Shown here: positions 8,383 through 16,590 of the stretch, piece after piece
Layout of the letters: each line of letters begins with the position of its first letter
Numbering within the stretch: the first letter of the stretch is position 1
Source: Alphaproteobacteria bacterium
Lineage (GTDB): Bacteria > Pseudomonadota > Alphaproteobacteria > Acetobacterales > Acetobacteraceae
DNA length: 45,543 nucleotides
NCBI GenBank assembly: GCA_026400845.1
Contig: JAPLOH010000037.1
Coordinates: 1-45,543, forward strand
Reading direction: 5' to 3'
The notes under the pieces: generated by a model
Seen by the model: the letters and a program-made list of their open reading frames with translations, nothing else
What the model was told of the DNA's origin: nothing
The model's database searches: none
Program-made: the position numbers and the translations under genes

Positions 8383-8754
8383 ATGCGTGCATTCGCTACC
8401 ATGGCTGTGCTGGCCGCGGCCCTCGCCCTCGCACCGCCCGCCGCCGCCGCCGACCCCGAGAGCGGCCAGAAGATTTTCAAAACCCAGTGCGGCGCCTGCC
8501 ATGCCGTCGCCGCCGGCCGCAATCTCGTCGGCCCCAGCCAGTTCGGCATCGTCGGGCGCAAATCCGGCTCGGTCGAGGGGTTCCGCTACTCGGCGGCCAA
8601 CAAGGCGGCGAACCTCACTTGGGATGCCGCGACGCTCGATACCTATCTCACCAACCCCAAGGCGATGATCCCCGGCACCACCATGACCTTCGCCGGGATC
8701 AAAAGCGCCGAGCAGCGCGCCGACGTCATCGCCTATCTCGCCACGCTGAAATAG
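8383..8754 (+). CDS. Class I c-type cytochrome, cytochrome c2-like
   Basis: This is a 123-residue periplasmic electron carrier. A signal peptide covers about residues 1-22 (ends APPAAA). The heme-attachment motif is C36-G-A-C-H40, and the distal methionine is M101 in PGTTMTFAG, the classical class I placement. After heme attachment the protein would shuttle electrons between membrane complexes. It lies directly upstream of a Cyc2-like outer-membrane heme protein on the same strand, so it may be that protein's periplasmic electron partner (inference). A GGAG-containing ribosome site precedes the ATG. Confidence 0.93.
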   Translation: MRAFATMAVLAAALALAPPAAAADPESGQKIFKTQCGACHAVAAGRNLVGPSQFGIVGRKSGSVEGFRYSAANKAANLTWDAATLDTYLTNPKAMIPGTTMTFAGIKSAEQRADVIAYLATLK

Positions 8755-8767
8755 GTCCAGCCAATCC

Positions 8768-8799
8768 GCGGGGTCGTTGATTGAAGTCAATGACCCCGC
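8768..8799 (+). promoter_or_regulatory. Strong RNA hairpin between the two cytochrome genes
   Basis: Two 13-base arms (8768-8780 and 8787-8799) pair throughout, with one G-U pair, around a six-base loop. There is no T-run after it, so it is a poor intrinsic terminator. It could be an mRNA stability or processing element that sets different levels of the two proteins, or an operator. It lies 46 bases before the heme-barrel start codon. Confidence 0.5.
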
Positions 8800-8845
8800 C
8801 AGCCATGCGCCCATGCTCCCCCCCGAATGGACGGGGAGAAGGACC

Positions 8846-10210
8846 ATGCAGGGTTTACGATCAGCAATCACCGGGGCAGCGGCCGTGACCGCCGCCCTCA
8901 TCGGGTTCGCCCGCACGGCGGAAGCGGTTCCCAGCTTCGCCGCCCAGACCGGGCAGCCCTGCGCGGCCTGCCATGTCGGCGGCTTCGGCCCGCAACTCAC
9001 CCCATTCGGACGGGCCTTCAAGATCGGCGGCTTCACCCAGGGCGGCGGCGAGGACACGCTGCGCGACAAGATACCGTTCTCGGCGATGGTGCTGACATCG
9101 TTCACCAACACGGCGAAGGCGCAGCCGGGGCCGGCCTCCCAGCACTTTTCCAGCAACAACAACTTCGCGATCGACCAGGTCAGCATCTTCTACGGCCATC
9201 GCGTGAACGACTATGTCGGCGCGCTGGTGCAGGCGACCTATAGCGGCGTCAACGGCGCATCGTCCGACCCCGCGGCGTCGAGCCTGTTCCTCGACAACAG
9301 CGACATCCGCGTCACCGCGCCGTTCGAATATGGCGACTCCACCATCCGGCTCGGCATTTCGCTGAACAACAACCCCACGGTGCAGGACCCCTACCACACC
9401 ACCTTCGCCTGGGGCTTCCCCTACGTCTCCTCGCCGCTGAACCTGACGCCGGGGGCCAATCCGCTGCTGGCCGGCAGCTTCGCCGGCTCCAGCATCGGCG
9501 CCACCGCCTATGCGTGGTGGAACAACGCGCTCTACGTCGAATTCGGCGGCTATCGCGCGATGGACCAGGGCATGGCCAAGAAATTCGGCGTCTTCCCGGG
9601 CATCGGCACCATCAGCGGCGTCGCGCCCTATGGACGCATCGCCTATGAGTGGAACTGGAATGGCCAGTCCGCCCATGTCGGCCTGCTCGGCATGTCCGCC
9701 GCCGTCCAGCCCAACTACATCGCCGGCATCGGCACCGACAAAACCGACCTCGCGGCCGATGCCTCCTACCAGTTCATGGGTGACGGCACCCATATCTTCA
9801 CCCTCCAGGCGATCGGCCTGCACGAGATGCAGTCGCTCGGCGCCACCGCCGGACAGGGGGGCGCGGATCGCGCCAAGCACACGCTCGATCAGGTGCGCCT
9901 CAACGCCTCCTACTATTACCAGAACACCTATGGCCTGACGGTCGGCCTGGTCCGCACCTGGGGCACCTCGGATGCCACCTACTACGGTACCAACAGCGGG
10001 CGGCCGAGCAGCACCGGCCTGCTGCTCGAGGCGGACTGGATCCCCTTCGGCAAGGAAGGCAGCTGGGGCGCGCCGCTCGCCAACCTGCGCTTCGGCGCGC
10101 AGTTCACCGCCTTCACCGAGTTCGACGGCGCGGTGAAGAACTACGACGGCGCCGGGCGCAATGCGCGGGACAACAACACGCTCTACCTCTTCACCTGGCT
10201 CATCTTCTGA
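8846..10210 (+). CDS. Cyc2-like outer-membrane monoheme cytochrome fused to a beta-barrel
   Basis: The 454-residue product has a signal peptide (about residues 1-27, ending TAEA). A single heme site follows, C39-A-A-C-H43 in GQPCAACHVGG, then LTPFGRAFKIGGF. The remaining roughly 380 residues are rich in alternating aromatic, Gly, Asn and Ser strands and end in phenylalanine, as outer-membrane beta-barrels do. One N-terminal heme ahead of a porin-like barrel is the layout of Cyc2, the Fe(II) oxidase of Acidithiobacillus, and Cyt572 of Leptospirillum. Many uncharacterised relatives share it, so iron oxidation is a hypothesis. The ATG at 8846 was chosen for the GGGAGAAGGA before it. The upstream soluble cytochrome could take electrons from it. 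Confidence 0.75.
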   Translation: MQGLRSAITGAAAVTAALIGFARTAEAVPSFAAQTGQPCAACHVGGFGPQLTPFGRAFKIGGFTQGGGEDTLRDKIPFSAMVLTSFTNTAKAQPGPASQHFSSNNNFAIDQVSIFYGHRVNDYVGALVQATYSGVNGASSDPAASSLFLDNSDIRVTAPFEYGDSTIRLGISLNNNPTVQDPYHTTFAWGFPYVSSPLNLTPGANPLLAGSFAGSSIGATAYAWWNNALYVEFGGYRAMDQGMAKKFGVFPGIGTISGVAPYGRIAYEWNWNGQSAHVGLLGMSAAVQPNYIAGIGTDKTDLAADASYQFMGDGTHIFTLQAIGLHEMQSLGATAGQGGADRAKHTLDQVRLNASYYYQNTYGLTVGLVRTWGTSDATYYGTNSGRPSSTGLLLEADWIPFGKEGSWGAPLANLRFGAQFTAFTEFDGAVKNYDGAGRNARDNNTLYLFTWLIF

Positions 10211-10232
10211 CCGCCCACGGATAACCTACGCC

Positions 10233-10268
10233 GCCGCCGGCCGTGCCCCCGCATGGCCGGCGGCTTTC
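10233..10268 (+). terminator. Likely terminator after the heme-barrel gene
   Basis: GCCGCCGGCC (10233-10242) and GGCCGGCGGC (10255-10264) are perfectly complementary across a 12-base loop and are followed by TTTCGT. The T-run is short but the position, 23 bases after the stop codon, fits an intrinsic terminator. Confidence 0.6.
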
Positions 10269-10336
10269 GTGTCAGAGGCCCCGGAATCGCACGGCTCGGC
10301 CATTGACCACGGCGCGACGGACGACGAGAAACAGGC

Positions 10337-11191
10337 ATGACCATACCGCGCCGTGCCCTCGTTTCCGGACTCATCGCCGCCTCAGCGATACGGCGTCCCG
10401 CTGCCGCCCAGATGGCCTTTGGGGTGGACGCAGCGCCGGCCGCAAGCCCTGTGAAACCCCGCTGGCAGCGCAACGCGGCGCCGACGCCGCGGCATGACGG
10501 CCGCCCCGTGATCACCCTGGTGATCGACGACATGGGCGTCGTGCACCCTGGCACCAACCGCGTGATGGCCCTGCCCGGCCCTCTTACTTTGGCGTGGTTT
10601 CCATTCGCGCACGCCCTGTCGCAACAGGTCGCCGAAGCCACCAGCCGTGGCCACGAAGCAATCCTGCACATGCCGATGCAGGCCAATGGCCGCTCCACCG
10701 CCTGGACCGGGCCCGACCCGCTGCGCGTGGACATCGCGCCCGAGGAAAACCTCCGCCGCCTCCAGGCCGCGCTTGATGCCGTGCCCGCCACCGTCGGCCT
10801 CAACAACCACATGGGCAGCGTCGCCACCCTCGACGGTCCGCTGATGGCAATTGTCGCCGCCGAGGCCAGGCGGCGCGAGATGCTGGTGCTCGACAGCCTC
10901 ACCATTCCGCACAGCATGGTCTATCGCGAGGCGATCAACGCCGGCGTGCCGGCCGCCGCGCGGGACGTGTTCATCGACCCAATGGCCTCTGCCACCGTGA
11001 TCCGCCAGCAACTCGTCCAGGTTGAAGCGATCGCCAGCCGCTACGGCCACGTCATCGCCATCGGCCACCCCTGGCCGCTTACCATCGACGCGCTGGAAAA
11101 CTGGATGCCCGGGCTCGCCGACCGCGGTTTTGCCCTGTGGCCGCTCTCGGCCACGGTGGCGTGGCGGAACGACATCCGTCTCGCGGTGTAG
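10337..11191 (+). CDS. Divergent polysaccharide deacetylase family protein (YibQ/DUF610 type)
   Basis: This 284-residue protein matches the divergent polysaccharide deacetylase family in its ordered motifs: ITLVIDDMG near residue 57, ILHMPMQ, GLNNHMGS, DVFIDPMA and VIAIGHPWP. The first about 25 residues (RRALVSGLIAASAIRRPAAA) look like a twin-arginine or Sec signal, so the product is probably exported. The aspartate pair and histidines suggest a metal site like that of NodB-fold deacetylases, but the substrate of this family is not established. It stands alone between a terminator and a convergent gene, so context says little. Confidence 0.82.
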   Translation: MTIPRRALVSGLIAASAIRRPAAAQMAFGVDAAPAASPVKPRWQRNAAPTPRHDGRPVITLVIDDMGVVHPGTNRVMALPGPLTLAWFPFAHALSQQVAEATSRGHEAILHMPMQANGRSTAWTGPDPLRVDIAPEENLRRLQAALDAVPATVGLNNHMGSVATLDGPLMAIVAAEARRREMLVLDSLTIPHSMVYREAINAGVPAAARDVFIDPMASATVIRQQLVQVEAIASRYGHVIAIGHPWPLTIDALENWMPGLADRGFALWPLSATVAWRNDIRLAV

Positions 11192-11213
11192 CGCCCGGCC
11201 GCGGGCCGGGCGC
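11191..11213. terminator. Hairpin between convergent genes
   Basis: GCGCCCGGCC and GGCCGGGCGC form a perfect 10-bp stem with a GCG loop. It fills the 30-base gap between the convergent deacetylase and dehydrogenase genes. There is no T-run on either side, so it would act as a pause or factor-assisted terminator for both strands. Confidence 0.5.
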
Positions 11214-11221
11214 CGCCCCAC

Positions 11222-12022
11222 TCAGCGCGGCTTGAGGCCAACCCCCGACCCGGCAGAGCCGGTGCGGCCGCCGTCGATCACCATCTGGGTGCCGGTGATG
11301 GAGCCGGCGAGGTCCGAGCACAGATAGATCGCGAGGTTGGCCACTTCTTCTGCGGTGGCGTAGCGGCCGGATGGGATGGCAGCGCGGTTGGCGGCGATCA
11401 CCGCGTCGGGGTCCTCCGGGTTCCGCTGGGCTTCGAGCGAGCGCATCATGCGGGTATCGACCGGGCCGGGGCAGATCGCGTTCACCCTGAGGCCGAAGCG
11501 GGCGACGTCGGCGGAGGCCGATTTGGTGAGCCCGATCACCGCATGCTTGGAGGCGATATAGGCGGACATGCCGGGGCCGCCGACGAGGCCGGCGATGGAG
11601 GCGGTGTTGACCACCGCGCCGCTGCCCTGGCGCAGCATCACCGGCAGCACGTGCTTCATGCCGAGAAACACGCCGCGCAGGTTGATGGCGATCACGCGGT
11701 CGAACATCTCCTCGTCATAGTCCATGATCGGGGCGGTTTTGCCCTCGATGCCGGCGTTGTTGAAGAAGCAGTCGATGCGGCCATAGGCGTCGAGCGTGGC
11801 TTTCACGTAGTTCTGCACGTCGGCGGATTTCGAGACGTCGGCGGGGATGAACCGGACGTCGCGGCCCTGCTGGTGCAGGATGTCGGCGGTGCCCTGGCCG
11901 AGCGTAGCGTCGCGATCGACCACCACCACCTGAGCGCCGCGCTCGGCGAAACCCACTGCCGCGGCCCGGCCGATGCCGCCGCCACCGCCGGTGATGAGGG
12001 CCACTTTTCCGGTGAAATCCAT
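11222..12022 (-). CDS. Short-chain dehydrogenase/reductase (SDR)
   Basis: The 266-residue product is a classical SDR. It has the nucleotide-binding motif TGGGGGIG (residues 11-18), NNAG (88-91), and catalytic S142, Y155 and K159 in the YIASK motif. The PGPVDTRMM segment and the C-terminal GTQMVIDGGRT are also standard. D36 at the end of the second strand (VVVVDRD) favours NAD over NADP. It is the last gene of a minus-strand operon with a binding protein and two permeases, so it probably oxidises or reduces the imported compound or a derivative of it (inference). The substrate is unknown. Confidence 0.92.
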   Translation of the reverse strand: MDFTGKVALITGGGGGIGRAAAVGFAERGAQVVVVDRDATLGQGTADILHQQGRDVRFIPADVSKSADVQNYVKATLDAYGRIDCFFNNAGIEGKTAPIMDYDEEMFDRVIAINLRGVFLGMKHVLPVMLRQGSGAVVNTASIAGLVGGPGMSAYIASKHAVIGLTKSASADVARFGLRVNAICPGPVDTRMMRSLEAQRNPEDPDAVIAANRAAIPSGRYATAEEVANLAIYLCSDLAGSITGTQMVIDGGRTGSAGSGVGLKPR

Positions 12023-12052
12023 GGTTTCGTTCTTCCCTAACTCTTTAACCGG

Positions 12053-12877
12053 TTAGCGCATGATGCGCCGCATGCGCGGGTCGAGCGCATCGCGCAACCC
12101 GTCGCCAAGGAGGTTCAGCCCGAGTACGAGCATGGCGATCGCGACCCCCGGCGACAGCGCGATCCATGGCGCCTCGACCATGTTGTCGCGCCCGTCGGCG
12201 ATGATCGAGCCCAGGGTCGGCCGCGGCGGTGGCGGGCCGACGCCGACGAAACTCAGCACCGCCTCGGCGAGAATGGCGATGGCGAACACATAGGTCTGCT
12301 GCACCACCCAGGGTGCGGCGCAGGCCGGCAGCACGTGGCGATAGAGCAGCCGCATGGTGCGCGCACCCACCGCGCGGGCGGCCTCGACATAGTCCTGCGA
12401 GCGGGCCACGAGCACCGCGCCGCGCATCACCCGCGCGGTGCGCGGCGTGTAGGCGACGGACAGCGCGATCACCACGGTACCCTCGCTCGGCCCGAGCGTG
12501 GCGGCCAGCGCGATCGCCAGCAGCAGGCCGGGGAAGGCCATCAGCCCATCCATCACCCGCATCAGCCAGACATCGACGCCGCGCCACCAGCCCGAGACCA
12601 ACCCGATGAACCCGCCGGCGAGGCCCGAGACCACGGCGACGATGAGGGCGATGCGCAGCGACACCTGGGCGCCGAACAGGATGCGGCTCAGCACGTCCCG
12701 CCCGTAGCGGTCGGTGCCGAGGAGGAACACGTCATCCGGCACGCCGAGGCGGTTGCGATAATTGTTCTTCACCGGGTCGAACGGTGCCAGCCAGTCCGCG
12801 GCCAGGGCTGCCAGCACGACCAGGGCGACCAGGGTGAGACCGATAGCGAAGTTCCGCCGGGCGAGCAGGGACCTCAT
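12053..12877 (-). CDS. Peptide/opine-type ABC permease, DppC-like (ATPase-less operon)
   Basis: This 274-residue permease has an N-terminal helix (FAIGLTLVALVVLAALAADWL), the family motif LLGTDRYGRDVLSRILFG, an EAA loop (DYVEAARAVGARTMRLLYRH) and the terminal GLNLLGDGLRDALDPR. The ATG at 12877 was chosen because it overlaps the stop of the upstream DppB-like gene (ATGA); longer frames enter that gene. No ATPase genes are present in this operon, unlike the set at 4556-8305. The dehydrogenase gene follows after 30 bases. Confidence 0.92.
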   Translation of the reverse strand: MRSLLARRNFAIGLTLVALVVLAALAADWLAPFDPVKNNYRNRLGVPDDVFLLGTDRYGRDVLSRILFGAQVSLRIALIVAVVSGLAGGFIGLVSGWWRGVDVWLMRVMDGLMAFPGLLLAIALAATLGPSEGTVVIALSVAYTPRTARVMRGAVLVARSQDYVEAARAVGARTMRLLYRHVLPACAAPWVVQQTYVFAIAILAEAVLSFVGVGPPPPRPTLGSIIADGRDNMVEAPWIALSPGVAIAMLVLGLNLLGDGLRDALDPRMRRIMR

Positions 12878-13821
12878 GCGTCCTCGCGCATGCGAGGATC
12901 GACCCAGAGATAGAGAAGATCCACCAGCAGGTTGACGGCGACGAAAATGAAGGTGGTCAGCAGCAGCCCGCCCTGGATGATCGGCCAATCCCGCCGCAGC
13001 ACGGCGCCGATCACCAGGCGCCCGACGCCGGGCAGCGAGAACACCTGCTCGATCACCAACGCGCCGCCAAGGGACAGCCCAAAGCCGATGCCGATCACGG
13101 TCAGGATCGGCACCAGCGAACCGGCCAGCACGTGGCGGGCATAGACCCGCGGTTCGGTGAGGCCCTTGGCGCGCGCCGTGCGGATGTGGTCGCTGCTGGC
13201 TACCTCCAGCGCCGCGGCGCGGGTCATCCGCGCGATCGGGCCGAGTTGGGTCAGCGCAAGCGCGCCGGCCGGCATCGCGATACAGCGCAGCCAGCCGGTG
13301 AAGCTCGTCATCGGATCAACGAAGCCGCCGGTCGGCAGCCAGCCGAGCTTGACACCGAACAGCCATATCAGCAGCAGCCCGAGCCAGAAATCCGGCAGCG
13401 ACAATCCGATCAGGGCGGCCCCCATCGCGGCCTGGTCCGGCCATCGCCGCGCCTTGGACGCCGCCAGCAGCCCGGCGGGGATGCCGATCAGGCTGGCGAT
13501 GGTGAGCGCCACCAAGGTCAGCGACAAAGTCACCGGCAGGCGCTGCAAAACCGCCTCGCCGACGCTCTGGTTGAGCAGCACGGAGCGCCCGAGATCCCCG
13601 CGCAGCACCCCGCCATACCACTGCACCATGCGCACCAGCGGCGGCTTGTCGAGCCCGAGATCGACGCGGATGCGTTCGACATCGGCCGTGCTCGCGGTCG
13701 GTCCGGCGATTTCAGTCGCGATGTCGCCCGGCACCAGCAAGGTGAGCCCGAAGCTCACCAGCGAGACGACGAGCAGAACCGGGACGGCCGCCAGCAGCCG
13801 GACGATGATCAGCCGAAGCAT
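12874..13821 (-). CDS. Peptide/opine-type ABC permease, DppB-like (ATPase-less operon)
   Basis: The 315-residue product is a DppB-type permease. It shows the first helix followed by LLVPGDIATEIAGP, LGLDKPPLVRMVQWYGG and GDLGRSVLLNQSV. The EAA loop is DHIRTARAKGLTEPRVYARH, and the C-terminus ends LVDLLYLWVDPRMREDA. It lies 36 bases downstream of the binding-protein gene on the same strand and overlaps the DppC-like gene by four bases. Together they form a binding protein-permease-permease unit that must obtain ATPases from elsewhere, for example the pair at 6384-8305 (inference). Confidence 0.92.
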   Translation of the reverse strand: MLRLIIVRLLAAVPVLLVVSLVSFGLTLLVPGDIATEIAGPTASTADVERIRVDLGLDKPPLVRMVQWYGGVLRGDLGRSVLLNQSVGEAVLQRLPVTLSLTLVALTIASLIGIPAGLLAASKARRWPDQAAMGAALIGLSLPDFWLGLLLIWLFGVKLGWLPTGGFVDPMTSFTGWLRCIAMPAGALALTQLGPIARMTRAAALEVASSDHIRTARAKGLTEPRVYARHVLAGSLVPILTVIGIGFGLSLGGALVIEQVFSLPGVGRLVIGAVLRRDWPIIQGGLLLTTFIFVAVNLLVDLLYLWVDPRMREDA

Positions 13822-13857
13822 GCCGGCGGCGGTCCCTACCCCTTCACTTCAGTCCGC

Positions 13858-15429
13858 TCAGGAGAACCAGCAATCCCACATCCGCGGAATGCGGTACGGC
13901 ACGTAGTTCATCACATTGGCCCGCGTGGCCTGCACGATGCCGGCCTCGCCGACCTTCACCGCGATGGCCTGGTCGTAGATGCGGTTCTGGAAGTCCTTCA
14001 CCGCCGCCTTGCGGTCCTCGAGCTTGAGCTGGGTGGCGAGGCGCTGATTGCACTGCTCCAGCACCGCGTCCTGCTTGATCTGGACCGACTGGCTCCCAGC
14101 GAAGAAGCCGACCACGTTGTATGGCCCCTCGTAGGGCTCGATGCCCATCATCAGCGGCCACAGGTTCCAGCCCTCGGGCTTGGAGCGGGCGGTGTAGACG
14201 GTCGGCCAATCCATCACGTTCAGCTTCACGTTGAAGCCAGCGGCACGCAGCTGCTGCGCCTCCACGGTGCCGGCATCGAGATGCGGCTTGTTGGAACTGT
14301 CGCAAATCAGCACCAGCTCCTCGTTGTTGTAGCCGGCCGCCTTGAGCAGGGCCTTGGCCTTGTTCAAATCCTGCTTGGCGAAGGCTTCGAGCCCGTCGGT
14401 GCCGGGGAAGTAGGTGGTGCCGGGATACTGCCAGGCCGGCCCCATGCGGTAGAGCCCGTCGGTGGCGATGGCCATGATCTCCTCGAGATCGAGCGCCGCC
14501 TGGATGGCACGGCGGATCTCGACCCGCGACGTCAGGCCCCAGTTGTTGTTCATCATCAGCGTCATGAACGCCCAGGGCAGCATCGGGTAGGTCTTGATGT
14601 TCTTGTCGTCCTTGAGCCGGCGCGACGAGGCGACATCCATCGCTTCAAGCACATGCAGCTCGCCCGTCTGCAAGCCCGCGGTGCGCGCACCGCCCTCGGG
14701 CATGATCCGCACGGTGACACTGTCGAAATAGGCGGTCTTCTTGCCGGTGAAGCCATCGCGCTTTTCGTAGGCGGTGTTCTGCACGTAGTCGTCGAACCGG
14801 GCCATTTTGACGTGGCTGTCGGGCTTGTACTCGACGAAGCGGAACGGGCCGGTGCCGGTCATGCTGACCTGGCCCATCGCCTTGCCGCCGTCCTCTTCCG
14901 GCATGATCACGAAGGGCGCGCGCGGGCTGCTGATCGCCTCGATCAGCCCCGGGAAAACCGCCGAGAGCTTCAATACCAGGGTCTTGCTGTCCGGCGTCTC
15001 ATAGGCCGCCACCGGCTTCAGAACGTCGCGCGAGGTGCCGACCTTGGCGTAGCGCTCCATGCTGGCTTTGGCGTCGGCCGAGGTCATCACCTTGCCGTTG
15101 TGGAACTTCACGCCGCCGCGCAGCGTGAACTTGTAGGTCAGCCCGTCGGCCGAGATGTCGACACCCTCGGCCAGTTCGGGTTTGGGATTGGCCTGCTCGT
15201 CACGGGTGTAGAGGCTCTCGAACATGTGCATCGAGAGATTGCGCGCGGCCTGCGCCGAGGTCGCCTGCGCATCGATGGTGGGCGGTGCAGCCTGCATGGC
15301 GACGATCACATCGCCGCCTTTCCTGCCCTGCATCCCCACGCTTTGCGCAATCGCCGGCATCGGCAATCCCGTGGATGCCGCCAGACCCGCTGTACCAAGA
15401 CCCGTTGCAAATGAACGACGCCGGAGCAT
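13858..15429 (-). CDS. ABC transporter substrate-binding protein, family 5
   Basis: This 523-residue periplasmic binding protein belongs to the DppA/OppA-type solute-binding family 5. The leader MLRRRSFATGLGTAGLAAS has a twin-arginine pattern (RRSF), suggesting Tat export of a folded protein. Typical features are YTRDEQANPKPELAEGVDISADG, LTYKFTLRGGVKFHNGKVMTSADAKASMERY and VEIRRAIQAALDLEEIMAIA. It is the first gene of the minus-strand operon and is probably highly expressed. Its start is separated by 116 bases from the divergent class II aldolase gene, so that gap should hold promoters for both. The ligand is unknown; family members bind peptides, opines, glutathione or sugars. Confidence 0.93.
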   Translation of the reverse strand: MLRRRSFATGLGTAGLAASTGLPMPAIAQSVGMQGRKGGDVIVAMQAAPPTIDAQATSAQAARNLSMHMFESLYTRDEQANPKPELAEGVDISADGLTYKFTLRGGVKFHNGKVMTSADAKASMERYAKVGTSRDVLKPVAAYETPDSKTLVLKLSAVFPGLIEAISSPRAPFVIMPEEDGGKAMGQVSMTGTGPFRFVEYKPDSHVKMARFDDYVQNTAYEKRDGFTGKKTAYFDSVTVRIMPEGGARTAGLQTGELHVLEAMDVASSRRLKDDKNIKTYPMLPWAFMTLMMNNNWGLTSRVEIRRAIQAALDLEEIMAIATDGLYRMGPAWQYPGTTYFPGTDGLEAFAKQDLNKAKALLKAAGYNNEELVLICDSSNKPHLDAGTVEAQQLRAAGFNVKLNVMDWPTVYTARSKPEGWNLWPLMMGIEPYEGPYNVVGFFAGSQSVQIKQDAVLEQCNQRLATQLKLEDRKAAVKDFQNRIYDQAIAVKVGEAGIVQATRANVMNYVPYRIPRMWDCWFS

Positions 15430-15545
15430 TGTGTTCCCCTCCTTGTCTACGCCAGAACCCGATGCTGCTCAGTCTTCGGGCCTCTTGGCAAGACGCTTAT
15501 CCCGTCGCACGATGGATTTCGCCGATTTCCGGCCGGAGGCGCCCA

Positions 15546-16319
15546 ATGTCCGCCATCATTCGTTCCCTCTCCTCGACCGAAGCCGAGATCGCCGAATGGG
15601 AGCTGCGCTGCGACATGGCCGCCGTGTTCCGTGAAAGCGCCCGCCTCGGCTGGAACGAACAGATCGCCAACCACAACTCCATCATGCTGCCCCAGCGCCA
15701 CCCCGGCGAGGCACCGACCTTCCTCATCAACCCGCGCGGCTGGCGCTTCGACGAGCTCACCGCATCGAGCCTCATCGTCTGCGACCTCGACGGCAACGTG
15801 CTGCGCGGCAACGGCGAACTGCGCCGCGTCGCCTTCTTCATTCACACCCGCATCCATATCGCCAACCCCGCCGCCACCTGCGTGCTGCACGTCCACCCGC
15901 AATACCTCACCGCGCTGTCGATGCTGGAAGAACCCGAATTCGAACTCTCCCACTTCAACAACACGCTGCTGAACGACCGCGTGGTGTTCGACACCAACGC
16001 CGTCTCCGGCGCCAATTCCTTCTCCGAAGGCGACCGCATCGCCGGCCTGCTCGGCAACAAATCCATCCTGGTGATGGGCCACCACGGCGTCACCGTCGTC
16101 GGGCCGGATCTCGCGTCCGCCTTCGACGAACTCTACTTCGCCGAACGCACGACCATGTACCAGATGACCGCCTGGACCAGCGGCCGCAAACTCAAGCAAC
16201 TCCCCGAAACCTCGCGCCAGAACTACAACGGCCCCTGGGGCGAACGCCTCGACGCCCGCCTGCACCTCGACGCCGTGCGCCGTGTGCTCGATCGGAGGGA
16301 GCCGGACTATAAGAGCTAA
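15546..16319 (+). CDS. Class II aldolase/adducin family protein (paralogue 1)
   Basis: The 257-residue protein has the zinc site of class II aldolases: H115 and H117 in VLHVHPQY and H180 in MGHHGVTVVG. E91 in GNGELRR is in the place of the catalytic glutamate of fuculose-phosphate aldolase. Such enzymes cleave sugar phosphates by retro-aldol reaction, or decarboxylate or epimerise related substrates. A second copy of identical length lies at 19080; an ungapped count by eye gives about 68 percent identity with all metal ligands shared. The ATG at 15546 was chosen because the homology between the two copies starts there. It is divergent from the binding-protein operon, which links it to the imported substrate (inference). 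Confidence 0.87.
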   Translation: MSAIIRSLSSTEAEIAEWELRCDMAAVFRESARLGWNEQIANHNSIMLPQRHPGEAPTFLINPRGWRFDELTASSLIVCDLDGNVLRGNGELRRVAFFIHTRIHIANPAATCVLHVHPQYLTALSMLEEPEFELSHFNNTLLNDRVVFDTNAVSGANSFSEGDRIAGLLGNKSILVMGHHGVTVVGPDLASAFDELYFAERTTMYQMTAWTSGRKLKQLPETSRQNYNGPWGERLDARLHLDAVRRVLDRREPDYKS

Positions 16320-16326
16320 TCGTCAA

Positions 16327-16378
16327 GCAAGGCTCCGCCGGCTAGGGGCCTCAAGGCCCCTAGGACCCCGCCACTGCT
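16327..16378 (+). repeat. GC-rich palindromic repeat, full copy
   Basis: The unit begins GCAAGGCTCCGCCGGC (16327-16342) and continues into a perfect stem, CTAGGGGCCT (16342-16351) with AGGCCCCTAG (16354-16363) around CA, then GGACCCCGCC. The same 16-base head recurs at 20451. It begins eight bases after the aldolase stop codon. It may be a dispersed repeat that doubles as a transcription terminator. Confidence 0.65.
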
Positions 16379-16379
16379 T

Positions 16380-16535
16380 GCGGCTGGGGCGACGGCCTTC
16401 GGGTGATAACTCCGTTCTTGCTTGCGCCGCAGGCAATCAAACCACCTGCCGCGCGAACTCTTTGGGATGATTGGCTGCGCCTCTCTCCGCACGCGAGATC
16501 GCGGGATCACAACCGAAGGCCGCCCATCCAGCCGC
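16380..16535. repeat. Fold-back element with about 30-base inverted ends
   Basis: The left end (16380-16407) and right end (16506-16535) are inverted copies. GCGGCTGG, CGGCCTTCGG and GTGAT are shared exactly, with a short mismatched segment and a two-base insertion in the right end. Weaker internal complementarity involves GCGCCGCAGGCAATC (left) and GATTGGCTGCGC (right). No reading frame here resembles a protein. It could be a small non-autonomous mobile element or a structured RNA. With its flanking repeats it fills most of the 349-base gene-free stretch 16320-16668. Confidence 0.55.
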
Positions 16536-16542
16536 GAGCCGG

Positions 16543-16590
16543 GTAAAGTTTTTTTGCTCCTTTTTGTTCACAAAAAGAAGCGCTTTCCCC
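16543..16590 (+). repeat. Hairpin repeat, copy 3
   Basis: Arms CTTTTTGT (16560-16567) and ACAAAAAG (16570-16577) pair perfectly around a TC loop, with a T-run before and a CTTTCCCCTCC flank after. It is closely similar to the copy at 6322-6371, including the loop. It lies about 80 bases upstream of the binding-protein ATG at 16669 and immediately follows the fold-back element. Confidence 0.75.

Noticed and set aside
13132-15414. A 760-codon plus-strand frame over the binding protein and permease genes
   Set aside because: It is antisense to family 5 binding-protein and DppB-like genes with strong motifs; its own sequence is His/Arg/Gly-rich and unlike any family.
15430-15545. A sigma-54 promoter (TTGGCAAGACGCTTATC) in front of the class II aldolase
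   Set aside because: The -24 half looks right but the invariant GC of the -12 half is absent at the correct spacing.
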